Positions 43,831 to 55,070 of a DNA stretch of 64,000 bases are shown piece by piece (the stretch's first letter is position 1; each line of letters begins with the position of its first letter). The stretch is taken from the NCBI GenBank assembly GCA_012934845.2, contig WNNJ02003258.1, forward strand, positions 186,001 to 250,000. Reading direction: 5' to 3'. The translations under genes and the position numbers were made by a program. Under the pieces are notes generated by a model. That model had not been told where the DNA came from, did no database searches, and worked only from the letters and a program-made list of their open reading frames with translations. The DNA is from Pomphorhynchus laevis (taxonomy: Eukaryota; Acanthocephala; Palaeacanthocephala; Echinorhynchida; Pomphorhynchidae).

Positions 43831-45415
43831 TAGATGTATCGCCTATCGTGAATGTGGACGGTTTTGGCAAGGTCTTACAGCATATAAGTGCCTAGCTGAT
43901 TTGGGATCTGAAGTGTGTCAGATTGCTAGAGATGATATTACTACTCGCACTGGTGTGAATAAAAGTCGTAGTATATTTTATTGTAATGTTCGGAGCTTGT
44001 TACAGAAAGTCGATGAACTAAAGTTTAGGATCAAGTCTGTTAATCCAATTATAGTTGGTATTACAGAATCTTGGCTTAATTGTGATGTATCCGATGCTGA
44101 GGTATCCATCCCAGGCTATTCTTTGTTCCGTAGTGATCGGATAGGGGGTAGGGGTGGCGGCGTAGCTCTCTTTATGAGAGACGAAGTTAAGGTGCGTGTT
44201 TTGAGCAAGTCGTCTATTGATAGAGTTGAGAGTTTGTGGTGTCAGGTAAAGTTTGATAACAGCTCACCCATCATACTGGGTCTTGTGTATCGTGCTCCTA
44301 AGGCAATATCTAAGAAGCTCATTGAAGAGATCGAGTTGTATACGCGAGAAGATTGTGATACTGTGATAATTGGGGATCTGAATATGCCATATGTTGAATG
44401 GACTTCGAATACGGTTCTTCCTACTTGTGATAGTGAATCTTGTGACCTTATGGAGTGTTTTGCTTATTGTGGTCTTGCTCAATTTGTTGATTACATACTC
44501 GCTTTTCAAGTTGTAGTTTTTCCCTTCTTGATCTTTGTCTATCGACAAACAGTCAATTAATCAATAGTATCCAATATGATTCTCCTGTTGGTTTGTCTGA
44601 TCACTGTGTAGTTAAAGTTTTGCTAAATATACAAATGAGGGTGTTTCATCATGCTCGTTACAAACGTCAGATTAATGTCTTTCGGGCGAACTATGATCTT
44701 ATTACATCAAAGTTGCATAGAGTAAGTTGGCCTGATCCGGCTGTTGTCGGAGTTGACGAGGCCTGGGATCATTTTCGCGTGACGCTTTATTCTCTAATGG
44801 TAAAATTCTCACCTTTGAAGTCTAAGACTAGTCGGAAAAGCGCTCGTTGGTTTGATACTGAGCTGGCTACTGCGATGAAGGCTCGTGACTTTAGTTTCAA
44901 ATGCTTTAAGGGTGGGTTTTGTGAATATGGTGTTTATAAGCAGGCGACAAAATTTCTTCAATTCTTTAAAACGACATAAGCGCTATTTATTTGAAAATGG
45001 TCTAGCTCATAGTTGTAGACATGATCCCAAAGCTCTGTTTTTATATGTGAATAGTAGTAGGAACGTTAATAAAACAATTGGCCAATATTTTGATAGCGTT
45101 ATTGAAGACGACCTTGCTGAGATGTTCTCAAGGCATTTTTACTTGGACAAAGAGACTACAAACGAGTATTCTGAACCTATCCGGAACAGTGAGACGATAA
45201 GAGGTGCTAGTGTTTTATATCCTAGTTTAGATATAGCTAATTTGATAACTCCTAAGAAAGTTTTAGCTGAACTGCATCGTCTTAAAGAGACAAACTCCAA
45301 AGGTGCTGATTTGTTACCTTCGATATATCTTCGTCGAATAGCAGACTCAATATATACACCACTTTGTAAGATATTTCGACAATCTATTATTGATACGACT
45401 CTTCCAAAAGAGTGA
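43775..45415 (+). pseudogene. LINE-E endonuclease and linker
   Basis: ATG at 43775, -1 relative to ORF1. YCNVRSLLQKVDELK (Asn), GITESWLNCDV (Glu), GGRGGGVALFMRD, TVIIGDLNMPYVEW, then after a frame change GLSDHCVVKVLL. Linker: ARWFDTELATAMKARD and PKALFLYVNSS. Continues into the RT start after a TGA at 45415. Confidence 0.85.
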
Positions 45416-45643
45416 AAACAATCGATCATTCACCCCATCTTCAAAAAGGGTGATATATCTTCAGTAGACAATTATAGACCAGTAAGTATTACTTGCTTAT
45501 GTTGTAGAATGTTAGAGCGAATTATACATGGTTATATTGTAAAGTTTTATAGTGAGAATAATGTAATAGCTTCTGAGCAACATGGTTTCCGTAAGGGTTA
45601 TTTGACAGTTACTAATCTACTCGCAGCCCGTCTTAATCGGTCT

Positions 45644-46208
45644 CATATCTTCTCTTCTTTTCTCAAGACTTGATTACTGTCTTAGTCTATTTTCCAACTC
45701 ACCTAAATCCACTCTTCTTCCTTTATAACGCATCATCAACGCTGCCGTCCGATTTCTCCTCCGTCTTCGTCGTTTTGATCATACATCCCACTATCTTGTT
45801 GCTCTTGATTGGCCTACCATTTATTGTCGTGTTCAAATTCGTCTTCTTATTATTGCTTTTCGCCTTATAACTTCTCATACCCCTTCATTTCTCAACCTTC
45901 CTTTTCTCAACAATTCTCGTACTGTGTATTGTGCTCTGCGTTCCCGTAATTCCCTTCGTTTACATGTCACAACTACTCTACTTCTATTGGCTTCCGCTCT
46001 TTCGTTGTGACTGCTCCTCTCTTGTGGAATTCACTGCCTATTCATATCCGCCAATCAACATCTATGCCGTGCTTTAAACGCCGAATCCAATTCCATTTCA
46101 ACAATTAACTAATTATCTGTAACTTTTGATGTTCTTTTTTGTTTGTTAGTGGTCATGTAAGCGTGCATTTTGCACGCATTTGCCACGTTAAATAAATTAT
46201 TGTATTAT
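45644..46208 (+). mobile_element. LINE-A3 3' fragment nested in LINE-E
   Basis: Resembles LINE-A2 from the position of 42000 onward (CLSLFSNSPKSTLLPL region) but with its own hairpin: GCGTGCA, loop TTT, TGCACGC at 46161-46177, then ATTTGCCACGTTAAATAAATTATTG. Closing pair GTGG/CCAC is kept. LINE-E resumes at TATTGGTCAGC, restoring its reading sense (ARLNYWSAN). One frame change and several stops are present. Confidence 0.9.
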
Positions 46209-46209
46209 T

Positions 46210-47340
46210 ATTGGTCAGCTAATAAAGCCGTATCCATTGCTACTGACATCATATTCTTCGATTTTTCTAAGGCATTTGACAGAGTAGATCACAGATTCCT
46301 CCTAAATAAACTAGAGAAAAGTGGCATTCTATTTTTGCTTGTTAGATGGATTGAATCGTTTTTAAGCAATCGTAGTTATTGTGTGCGTGTAGATAATTTT
46401 TACTCTTCTTCGCGGCCATGTAATATAGGAGTGCCTCAAGGTTCAGTATTGGGTCCATTGTTATTAGTGTCTACATCAACGATCTCCCGAAATTTATTGA
46501 TTCTCGGATGCTTTTATATGCAGACGATTTGAAAATCTGGCGGGCAATTCGTTCACTGAATGATATAGTTAAACTGCAACGGAATATCGATGAAGTCGAA
46601 AATTGGGCTCTGCCCAATAGGTTGATTGTAAATATATCAAAATGCAAACATTTACGTGTTTGTGGCGGAAATGCTCAATCTTTAGCTAATTATAGCTTTC
46701 AAAGCAGTGATATAGAACGAGTGAACAAATATAAGGACTTGGGAGTGTGGATAAACAGTGATTTGAGTACCGTCACACATACTGAACATGCTTGTTCAAA
46801 TGCGTTGGGGATAATCGGTCAACTTCAACGCACTTTCATTGCACTCAATCAATTTGCCCTACGTCCGCTAATCTTTGCTCATGTGTTGAGCCGTCTTCTA
46901 AATGCTGCGCCGTGTGTATCCCCAAAATTCGAAAGAACATATTAGTTCAGATAGGGTACTTCATAGAGTTACCAAGCTAGCACCGCAACTGAAATTTTTG
47001 TCGTACCCTGATCGATTAAAAGCACTTAGACTTGAGACTGTCACGTGGACCCGCCGGTACATCGATATGATTATGGTCTGGCAAATTCTTAATGATTTAG
47101 ATCATCCATTTCGAGATTGTCTTCATTTGCGCTTATCCAATATCCTCCGAGGCCATGGTTTAACCCTGCTACGTGAAAGGATAAGAAAATCACGAGCTGT
47201 CCAATTTGATCGGCGAGTTGTATCTCTGTGAAATAGGCTTGGAGAGTCAACAGTGTGCAGTAGCAATATCAACGAATTCAAAAAGAAATTACGGATGGAG
47301 GATGCCATGGGGAAAGCTGCTTTTCCGTATTTGTGATACT
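46210..47340 (+). pseudogene. LINE-E RT palm and C-terminal domain
   Basis: IIFFDFSKAFDRVDH, IGVPQGSVLGPLL, then after a frame change LLYADDLKIWRAIRS (the box reads YADD), KYKDLGVWINSDLST and, after another, LHRVTKLAPQLKFLSYPDRLKAL, LRGHGLTLLRERIRKSRAVQFDRRVVSL, stop, NRLGESTVCSSNINEFKKK. The order is normal. It is closest to LINE-D. Confidence 0.85.
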
Positions 47341-47368
47341 TTTATTATATTTTCTTTTTTTTCTGCAG

Positions 47369-50100
47369 TGAACCAGCCAATTAAGTTATGCTTTTATGTG
47401 CTGTTGAACGATGTCGATGCACCCTTGGTTTGGTGTCATTGGAAGCACCGATTTAATAAGTATATGGATTCAATTAAAGATCTGGAAGATGGTGATCGTA
47501 TAGAAGTGTTAATTAATATGGTCTCACCTACAGTATATAATTACATCAGCGAATGCGATTCCTTCGACGAAGCGATAAAAAGGCTCGAGCAACTATACGT
47601 TAATCCTCGCAATGAACTTTTCGCGCGTTACAAACTGAGAACACATAGACAAAGCGCTGACCAAACAATCGATCAATTTCTATAAAAGCTAGAGACCTAG
47701 AGATCGTCTTTTATCAGACAGCGCCTACTAGAATGTAACGACCTTACTATGGATGTTGCATACACTAAAGCACGAGCACTCGAGCTGGCAGAGTTTCAGT
47801 CTGCAAGGTACGGAGTAACTCGATCAACAAATGCTCAGGTCCATTCAGCGACATCAGATCACGGAAACACCAATGACGAACATCAAGATCAATCGAGCGA
47901 CTTCGACCCCCCCCTACGCCAGCTGTTACTACAAGAACGTGTTTCTTCCGTGGACAAACATGGCATCCAAGATCGCGATGCGGAGCTCGTAATAGTTCTT
48001 GCCGGCACTGTGGCAAGATTGGACATTTTGCAACTGTGTGCAAGTCGCGAATACAACAAAAAAAGAGATTGAATGCGCTGGATACCGATAATCAGGCAAC
48101 TCGTTTAACTTCAATGTTATCGACAACAGGTGATCGATGCTGCTTGAAAAAGCTAAGATTCACATTCGAATTAACGATTCCTTAATTTTGGCTTTATTCG
48201 ATACAGGTAGTTGGGAGAATTTCATAGATTCGGAACTGATTGTCCAGTTGGGACTGAGATCATATTCGTGTAACGAAAAGGTATCGATGGCCTCGAAAGC
48301 TCAAACGTCAGTAGCACTCAATTCGTGTCAAGCAGACATATACGTACAAGGAGTAAAGCACAGAACCGTTCGCTTCTTATGCTTACTGAATCTGAGCTAC
48401 CAAATTATTTTGGGGCATCCGTTTATGCGCAGCTATGAATCCGTAACAATGCGATTCCATGGGAGAAAGGATCCATTGATTATTAATACGTTGTCAACAA
48501 TGCTCGTCTACTCTCCTAGATTGTTTTCTACATTGACATCGGATTGGCACTCTATCGTCACAAAATCCCGTCGTTATAACAATGAAGACTATCGATTCAT
48601 AAAATCAGAACTGGATAGATTGTTGCACGACAAAATTATTGAACCTAGCCAGTCTCCATGGAGAGCCCAAGTCCTAATAATTAACAACGGGCGAACAAAA
48701 CGTCGAATGGTTGTCGACTATGCTCAAACAATCAATATATTCACATGTCTCGATGCCTATATATTGCCACGGATCGACGAAATTGTACAAAGAGTATCGT
48801 GATATCGGGTATGTAGTATATTTGATCTACAATCAGCTTACCATCAATTATCTATTCATCCGAACGAAAGAGTGTACACAGCGTTCGAATGCGCGGGCAA
48901 ATTATATCAGTTTTGTTGAGTACCATTCGGACTCACGAACGCCCCGGCGGTTTTCCTACGCACGATGGATGACATTTTATCAAAGCAAGATATTCACGAT
49001 GTTTTTGTGTACCTTGACGATGTGGTTGTTTGTGGTCAGACAATGAGTGAACACGACTTTAATATGGAAAGATTCCAACACACAATAGAGTGTTATGGCA
49101 TCACGATCAATAAGGATAAGTGTGAATTTCGTCGATCGTGTATAAAACTACTCGGATATACCATCTCGAATGGTGAAATTAGACCAGATGACGATCGGGT
49201 CCAAGCTTTAAAAGAAATGAAGCCACTTTTGACCCTTAAGGAATTAAGACATGTGCGAGGTTTATTCGCACATTATTCGCGATAGACTCATTGATTTTCG
49301 GATAAACTACATCCACTGTTGGTCGCAAAAACCTTTCCGATGGACATATCGGCAATTCGTGCTTTCAACCAACTACGAGACGACGTCATTTACGCGACTA
49401 TGACGGTCATAGATGAGCGAAAGATGTTCAACGTAGAAACGGACGCTTAGGAACTTTGCATAGCAGCTGTGCTTATACAAGATAATAAGCCTGTAGCCTT
49501 TTTCTCGCGTACGTTACATGACAGTGCTAAAAACTAGGCGGCCGTTTAAAAAGAAGCGTTGGCTGTAGTCGAGAGTATAAAACATTGTCACATTACCTTT
49601 TGGGACGGCAATTTGAGATAATCACAGTTCCAAAAAATGTGTCTTTCATTTATACGAAGAATAATAGCAGCATTAAGAATGATAAACTCATTCGTTGGCG
49701 CCTATAGTTGGCCCCATTCAAGTATACTATCTCGTACCGCCCAGGAGAAATAAACGCGCTTGCTGAATCAGTGTCGCGATTTCGGTGTGCATCTATAAAT
49801 CAACAAGTTAACTTCGACTCATTCTTCGATCAAGATTGCATGGAAAGCGAACTGGATAGGCAACAACAATCCCAAGATGTAACGTATGACCATATGAGGA
49901 CGTCGGAAACAAACGAGGAATGCTCGTCCCCTAACGATTCCATGGTACGAGGAGAAGAGTCTACTTGTCCAAAAATTCGAAGTGGGAGGAAACGAAACCG
50001 TCCAGGATATCTCAAAGACTATCTCGTCGGGGAGAATGTCCTGTAATTACTAATAACTTATTACTTTGCTTTAACAACTTTACGTGTTATAGATTGTTCA
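47369..50100 (+). mobile_element. Ty3/gypsy-like LTR retrotransposon fossil
   Basis: Plus-strand parts in order: a gag-like piece (47389-47685), a protease-like piece with LFDTGSWENFID and IILGHPFM (48137-48440), an RT-like piece with VFVYLDDVVVCGQTMSEHD (about 49010), RNase H-like sequence up to about 49700, and a PGYLKDYL end at 50005. No LTR could be recognised with confidence at either end. The element is broken many times. It lies in the truncated 3' end of LINE-E and belongs to the same family as the fossil at 34414-38040. Confidence 0.8.
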
Positions 50101-50109
50101 ATAAAGCTC

Positions 50110-50690
50110 CCGTATAGTTCAGTTATGTACATAAAGTATTACTCCACCACCTCTATTATTGATTATATTTACCCGATAGGGGAATAATTTAACATTTCAA
50201 ATTTCAGCATCAGAGATATTAGGGTGAAACCATGTTTTTGTTATGGCAACTATCAAAGAGTTGTCATTTTATTCGATATGTAGTTTTAATTTATTTATCT
50301 TATGGAGAAGACTGCGAGCATTGATATACAAAAGAACATATCTAGCAACACAATATGAAGATTCATGAGAAATGTCTGCATCTTCACAGCATTCATTACT
50401 ATTATTCGATTTACCAAGAGCGAAGCATAACGATGAAGGACGTTCAACGGTGTTAATCAATTAATCATTATAATCGGGTCTTTGAATTATGGTAGGCAAA
50501 ATAGCGACGAAATACGGACATTATCCTCATCTGTAAAAATAGACTTTAACAGTCTTGGACCATTGCTCCTTATCTTACCAATACGAAATAGATCTACTAT
50601 TTTAATTCTAGAAATAATATCTTTCGGGGTTGAAAGAATACTTCGAACCATAGTAAAATCATCATCCAATCGATGCTGGATATTAATATA
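50110..50690 (-). mobile_element. LINE-D-like fragment (ORF1 end joined to endonuclease start)
   Basis: Minus strand 50690-50487 carries the ORF1 RRM-like block (DDDFTMVRSILST, DLFRIGKIRSNGPRLLKSIF). From 50460 it has LLYINARSLLHKINKLKLHIE, the start of the endonuclease, then VAITKTWFHPNISDAEI and GGGVILYVHN to about 50120. The end of ORF1 and the ORF overlap are missing between the two parts. The ORF1 piece is closest to LINE-D, whose 5' end lies just to the right in the opposite orientation. Confidence 0.8.
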
Positions 50691-50833
50691 TCAGACTGGA
50701 AATTCGTGAAAATAAAATAACGAGAAGAGTCGTGTTGCCTACGTATATGTGAAAAGTATAATTGTGCTGCATAAGTGTGCATATTTTTTGGTTTCTAATA
50801 AACATACAATTCAGTTCAGCAATCTGAACTGTA

Positions 50834-52105
50834 ATGATCAAAATGGGGAAACGGAGGAAAACGACAAAATCGACTGTGAATGATAATGGATCCCAGCATT
50901 ATGTAGAGTGTTCCATGGCCGATTGCCCTGTGTGGACTACTGTTTGGCTACCTATTCGTCTTCCTTCAAATTTTCTTGATAGAGATTTTCTATGCGGATT
51001 TTGTTCAGCATCTTTTCGTAAAGATTTGATAGTTTCAAAGAATGATCAATCGTCTATCAGCCATGACAATTCAAATAGTATCGTTTGTGACAAAGATGTT
51101 AGTAAAATACAATTCGAACGAAAATGTGGCAAACATCGAAAAGAACAATTATTATCATCAAATAAAGAAAGCGCTCGATTTACAGACAATTCTCAAACAT
51201 TGCAAGAGCAACATGTTGCCACAGACTTCCTGCGAATCGAAAATGAATCATTGAATCGAACATCCAACTCATTAATCGATGAAGCATCACCGATTATCGA
51301 AAATAACAGTTTAGACAATGACAATCTTATCAATAACGGAAATTTGGATAGTGGAAACCTACAACGATCGTACAGTCAATCCGATATCAATTCAAGCTTC
51401 TCAGCAACTCTTACTAATCCAGATGTATTTACTGATCCAATCAATGTTTATTCACCTAAGCGCTCTACATATGTTAACAGTCTGGGTCAGTCAGATGAAG
51501 TGTCTCTTAATCACAAAGATTCAAATCAATTCGAGTCATTGGCAAATGTTATACCTGATACATGCCAAATAACTGGAGTCATTGATAGATCTTCACATAA
51601 TCTTGATGGAAAATCAGTGATTTCCTCTGAGCAGCACTTTTCCCGCGTACGCAAATATCATGATCATTCTCGCGCTATCGTTTTCACTAATATACCTGAA
51701 TCTATCTCGGTCAACATACAACATAGATTAGATGACGACTTATCCAAAGTTCGTGCGATACTATCAACCATTTTGGTAGCGTCACCGAAAGAGGTAACGT
51801 CCAAAATTAAACTATTAGCTTTGTTTCGAATTGGTAAAAAGCAGAATAATCATCCTAGATTATTAAAAGCAATTTTTACCGACGCAGCGGCTGCCAAAAC
51901 TATTCTGAGCAACTCCTATTATCTTAAAGGTTCTCCCGTTAGATTACTAAATGATCTTGACAAGTATGAACGTGAACGTCGTCGAGAGGTTAGACAATTA
52001 TTGAGATCGCGCTTAGATGCAGGAGAAACAAACTTAAGAATTCGGAATTTTCAAATTGTGCGACGAGGGACTCGCTTGAATTGGACTCCGCTGTTTGTGG
52101 ATTAG
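50834..52105 (+). CDS. LINE-D ORF1 protein (Cys4 finger plus RRM-like domain)
   Basis: 423 residues from ATG 50834 (a second ATG lies three codons on). Residues about 27-65 form the finger: CSMADCPVWTTVWLP and FLCGFCSASFRKDL. A polar, Asn/Ser-rich linker of about 190 residues follows. The C-terminal 140 residues (RAIVFTNIPESI, DDDLSKVRAIL, KIKLLALFRIGKK, PRLLKAIFTD, LKGSPVRLLNDLD, RIRNFQIVRRGTRLNW) resemble the RRM and C-terminal domain layout of type-II/L1-like ORF1 proteins that bind element RNA. Its stop at 52105 lies inside ORF2. Confidence 0.88.
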   Translation: MIKMGKRRKTTKSTVNDNGSQHYVECSMADCPVWTTVWLPIRLPSNFLDRDFLCGFCSASFRKDLIVSKNDQSSISHDNSNSIVCDKDVSKIQFERKCGKHRKEQLLSSNKESARFTDNSQTLQEQHVATDFLRIENESLNRTSNSLIDEASPIIENNSLDNDNLINNGNLDSGNLQRSYSQSDINSSFSATLTNPDVFTDPINVYSPKRSTYVNSLGQSDEVSLNHKDSNQFESLANVIPDTCQITGVIDRSSHNLDGKSVISSEQHFSRVRKYHDHSRAIVFTNIPESISVNIQHRLDDDLSKVRAILSTILVASPKEVTSKIKLLALFRIGKKQNNHPRLLKAIFTDAAAAKTILSNSYYLKGSPVRLLNDLDKYERERRREVRQLLRSRLDAGETNLRIRNFQIVRRGTRLNWTPLFVD

Positions 52106-55020
52106 ATTTAGCTCCTCTCGTCGCTTCTAGCTTATCCAACATACCCATTACAAATGCATGTGATTACTTAGATGACATTGTTTATTATCAATCACCGTTG
52201 TGGTCTGCTCTGGCGAAATCCAATAGTGCTAACAGTAAGGGAAATAACACATGTGCTTCAATAGGCTATAGTTCTGTGATCTTGTATACTAACGCACGCA
52301 GTCTTCTTAATAAAATTCACGAATTGAAGCAACGTATTCAATATTCCCAGCCCTTGTTAATAGCAATAACAGAAAGCTGGCTTAACTCCGATATATCTGA
52401 TCACGAGATTGAAATAGCTAATTATTCTTCTTATCGTGTCGATAGGACCGGAAAGAGAGGAGGTGGGGTAATTTTATATTTACATAATAGTGTAGCGTTT
52501 ATGACCTTAAGTGCCAAGTCTGAAGGTGGTACAGAAACACTATGGGGCAATATATTACTGTCCGGTCATGTGTTAGTTACTATTGGTCTTATATATCGTA
52601 GTCCAAGAATGGATGTTTGTTCCATAGTTGATACATTATTAAAGTTTGGATCCCGTAGTAATGTGGTAGTAGTGGGTGATCTAAATATGCCTTCTATAGA
52701 CTGGACTAACTACATATGCTTAAATAACAATAATTATTCATCAGCATTCCTTGATACTATCAATTTTCTTAATCTAACGCAACATGTCTCAATGTTTACT
52801 CGTTCCTCTGGAGACCATCAATCTTTGCTTGATATTTGTCTTACTTCCGATAAATATTTGATCACCGGTATAACATATTTGGATCTCTTAGGCAGCTCTG
52901 ATCATTCTGTTATTCGCTTTAATACAAACTTATCTAATATATTGTCACAACCTGAGTCTTCATGTATGTCAGTACAATGTTTCAAAACCAATTACAGTTT
53001 AGTACGTCAATCCCTTCTCGGTACAAATTGGTATGATCCATTGATTTTTGGAGTTGAATCATCTTGGCAACAATTTGAAACTCTAATGATATCGCTCCTT
53101 CTACGTTTCTCACCTCGTAAGGTAGCAACTGCCCGTGCACGCACAAATCCTTGGTTTGATAAGGAGCTTCAAGATGCATTGAGATCCAAGAAGCAAAAAT
53201 TCGTAAGGTATAGGAATGGAGAAACTGATTATAGGTCATTTAAAAAGTGTCGGAATCATTTCACATATCTCAAGAGACTTAAAAAGCGGCAATTTGAACA
53301 AGTACTGATAGGAAAGTCAGCCAACAATCCTAACATATTATTTAAATATGCAAATTTTAAAAGTAATGTTCGATCTTCTAGCTCTATCATTGGAAACAAT
53401 GGACGCATTCTAGTAGATCATTTCGATATTGCTAATGCATTTGGTCGTAAATTTCTCGTATCAGCTACTACTTCTCCTTGTATAGAAATTACTCGTATTA
53501 ATCCGTCAATTTTTGATATTCTTCACTTGTTCACAGTTCAAGATGTTATGAAAGAGTTTAAACGACTGAAACCGTCGGGCTCGATTTGCCCAGATTTACT
53601 TCCCTCAATATACCTGAAGAATCTTCATGATGTCATTGCTGCGCCTTTATATAGGATATTTATAGCATCATTATATTACGGTATAGTCCCGAATGCATGG
53701 AAACGCTCTATCATTAAGCCGCTTCATAAGAAAGGTGATCGATCATGTGTAGATAACTACCGACCGGTTAGTTTAACCTCTGTATCGTGTCGTGTATTAG
53801 AGAGATTACTTTATCGGATAATCAGTAGCTACCTAGAATCATACAGGTTACTTTCTACTAATCAGCACGGATTCCGTAAAAACTGTTCCACAGTAACCAA
53901 CCTTTTATTGGCACAGGAAAGTTGGGGTTCCATAGTGGATGAGGGGTATGCTGTCGATGTCATATTTTTTGACTTCTCCAAAGCATTTGATCATGTACCC
54001 CATGACAAGTTGATTATGAAGATAAGTGCATTAAAAATCAATCCAATTATCATTCGTTGGATATGCAACTTTCTTTCTGGTCGCACATACCAGGTCGCCA
54101 TTAACGGTACCCTTTCCGAGCATTATCCAGTTAATGCCGGTGTCCCGCAAGGGTCTGTATTGGGTCCTTTGCTGTTTTGTATTTTCATCAACGATCTACC
54201 CAGTGTAATAAGTTCGCATTCATTATTATTTGCTGACGATTTAAAAATTTGGAGAGCCATCAAGTCGAATTATGATCGTAACATTCTTCAATCAGATATT
54301 GACACGGTTCTTAAGTGGGCACGTTCTAATGGTCTGTCTGTTAATGCCTCGAAGTGCACTTGCATGCACATTCGATCACGTAATATTGTTCCAGTGCCGA
54401 TATATCATCTCGGGGATCGAGTGATTAAATTGGTTTCGAGCTATAAAGATCTTGGCGTATTGATAACGGATGATTTCTCCACTCGCCAAAACACTGAGTA
54501 CATTTGTTCGAAGGCCATGCGTATGGTTGGTTTCCTTCGCCGATCATTCAGCTATGTGAGTCCACGTTCTTTTAGAGTTCTTGCAAACGCTTTTGTACTA
54601 AGTCATTTGTTATATGCTTCTCAATGTTCATACCCTCGAACCAGAGATGAGATTAATCGACTTGAGAAGGTGCTACGTAGGGCAACAAAATTAGTACATT
54701 CTTTGAGAGAACTTCCTTACGAGGACCGTCTTCGGTCTTTAAATATGCAGTCATTATGTGATATTCGTGACTCGCGGGATCTGTGTCTTGTATGGGAGGT
54801 ATTTCACAATGAACACCATGTGTTGCGTGGGCTCTTCAACATTCGATCAACTCGAGCTTTGCGAGGTCACTCGTTTTATCTTAGTCGCCAACGAATAGTA
54901 CATTCTAGGACGATTCAATTTGGACAACGAATAATAAATTCATGGAATCGTTTAAGCGATGATATTGTAAATGCGGGAACTCGTGAGCTCTTTAAACGAC
55001 AGATTATTTTAAATTGTTAA
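52081..55020 (+). CDS. LINE-D ORF2: AP endonuclease and reverse transcriptase
   Basis: About 979 residues, uninterrupted. Endonuclease boxes: YTNARSLLNKIHELK (about residue 75), AITESWLNSDIS, KRGGGVILYLHN, VVVGDLNMPSIDW (about 200), LLDICLTSDK and GSSDHSVIRF (about 263). RT boxes: NYRPVSLTSVSCRVLERLL (about 558), QHGFRKNCSTVTNLLLAQ, IFFDFSKAFDHVPHDKL (about 625), AGVPQGSVLGPLLFCIFIND (about 687), LLFADDLKIWRAI (about 717). C-terminal part: FVLSHLLYASQCSYPRT and FGQRIINSWNRLSDD. The frame has no ATG near its start. Its first usable codon in the overlap is TTG at 52081, so it is probably made by coupled reinitiation or -1 frameshifting. Clade: CR1/Jockey group. Confidence 0.93.
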   Translation: MDSAVCGLDLAPLVASSLSNIPITNACDYLDDIVYYQSPLWSALAKSNSANSKGNNTCASIGYSSVILYTNARSLLNKIHELKQRIQYSQPLLIAITESWLNSDISDHEIEIANYSSYRVDRTGKRGGGVILYLHNSVAFMTLSAKSEGGTETLWGNILLSGHVLVTIGLIYRSPRMDVCSIVDTLLKFGSRSNVVVVGDLNMPSIDWTNYICLNNNNYSSAFLDTINFLNLTQHVSMFTRSSGDHQSLLDICLTSDKYLITGITYLDLLGSSDHSVIRFNTNLSNILSQPESSCMSVQCFKTNYSLVRQSLLGTNWYDPLIFGVESSWQQFETLMISLLLRFSPRKVATARARTNPWFDKELQDALRSKKQKFVRYRNGETDYRSFKKCRNHFTYLKRLKKRQFEQVLIGKSANNPNILFKYANFKSNVRSSSSIIGNNGRILVDHFDIANAFGRKFLVSATTSPCIEITRINPSIFDILHLFTVQDVMKEFKRLKPSGSICPDLLPSIYLKNLHDVIAAPLYRIFIASLYYGIVPNAWKRSIIKPLHKKGDRSCVDNYRPVSLTSVSCRVLERLLYRIISSYLESYRLLSTNQHGFRKNCSTVTNLLLAQESWGSIVDEGYAVDVIFFDFSKAFDHVPHDKLIMKISALKINPIIIRWICNFLSGRTYQVAINGTLSEHYPVNAGVPQGSVLGPLLFCIFINDLPSVISSHSLLFADDLKIWRAIKSNYDRNILQSDIDTVLKWARSNGLSVNASKCTCMHIRSRNIVPVPIYHLGDRVIKLVSSYKDLGVLITDDFSTRQNTEYICSKAMRMVGFLRRSFSYVSPRSFRVLANAFVLSHLLYASQCSYPRTRDEINRLEKVLRRATKLVHSLRELPYEDRLRSLNMQSLCDIRDSRDLCLVWEVFHNEHHVLRGLFNIRSTRALRGHSFYLSRQRIVHSRTIQFGQRIINSWNRLSDDIVNAGTRELFKRQIILNC

Positions 55021-55070
55021 CTGATTTGTTTTTGATTTTCTCTTTTTCTTTTATTTTGACTATCGATTTG

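Larger units (their letters stand above)
42560..47368 (+). mobile_element. LINE-E, degenerate, with nested LINE-A fragment
   Basis: The leader (42580-42690) is built of degenerate AGAACCTAAA words. ORF1 starts at 42737, ORF2 at about 43775. A LINE-A3 piece at 45644-46208 splits the RT (QHGFRKGYLTVTNLLAARL on one side, YWSANKAVSIATDIIFFDFSKAFDRVDH on the other). The C-terminal region ends with NEFKKKLRMEDAMGKAAF before a T-rich 3' UTR that is cut at about 47368 by a gypsy-like fossil. At least five frame changes or stops occur, two of them probably TGG to TGA. Confidence 0.9.
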
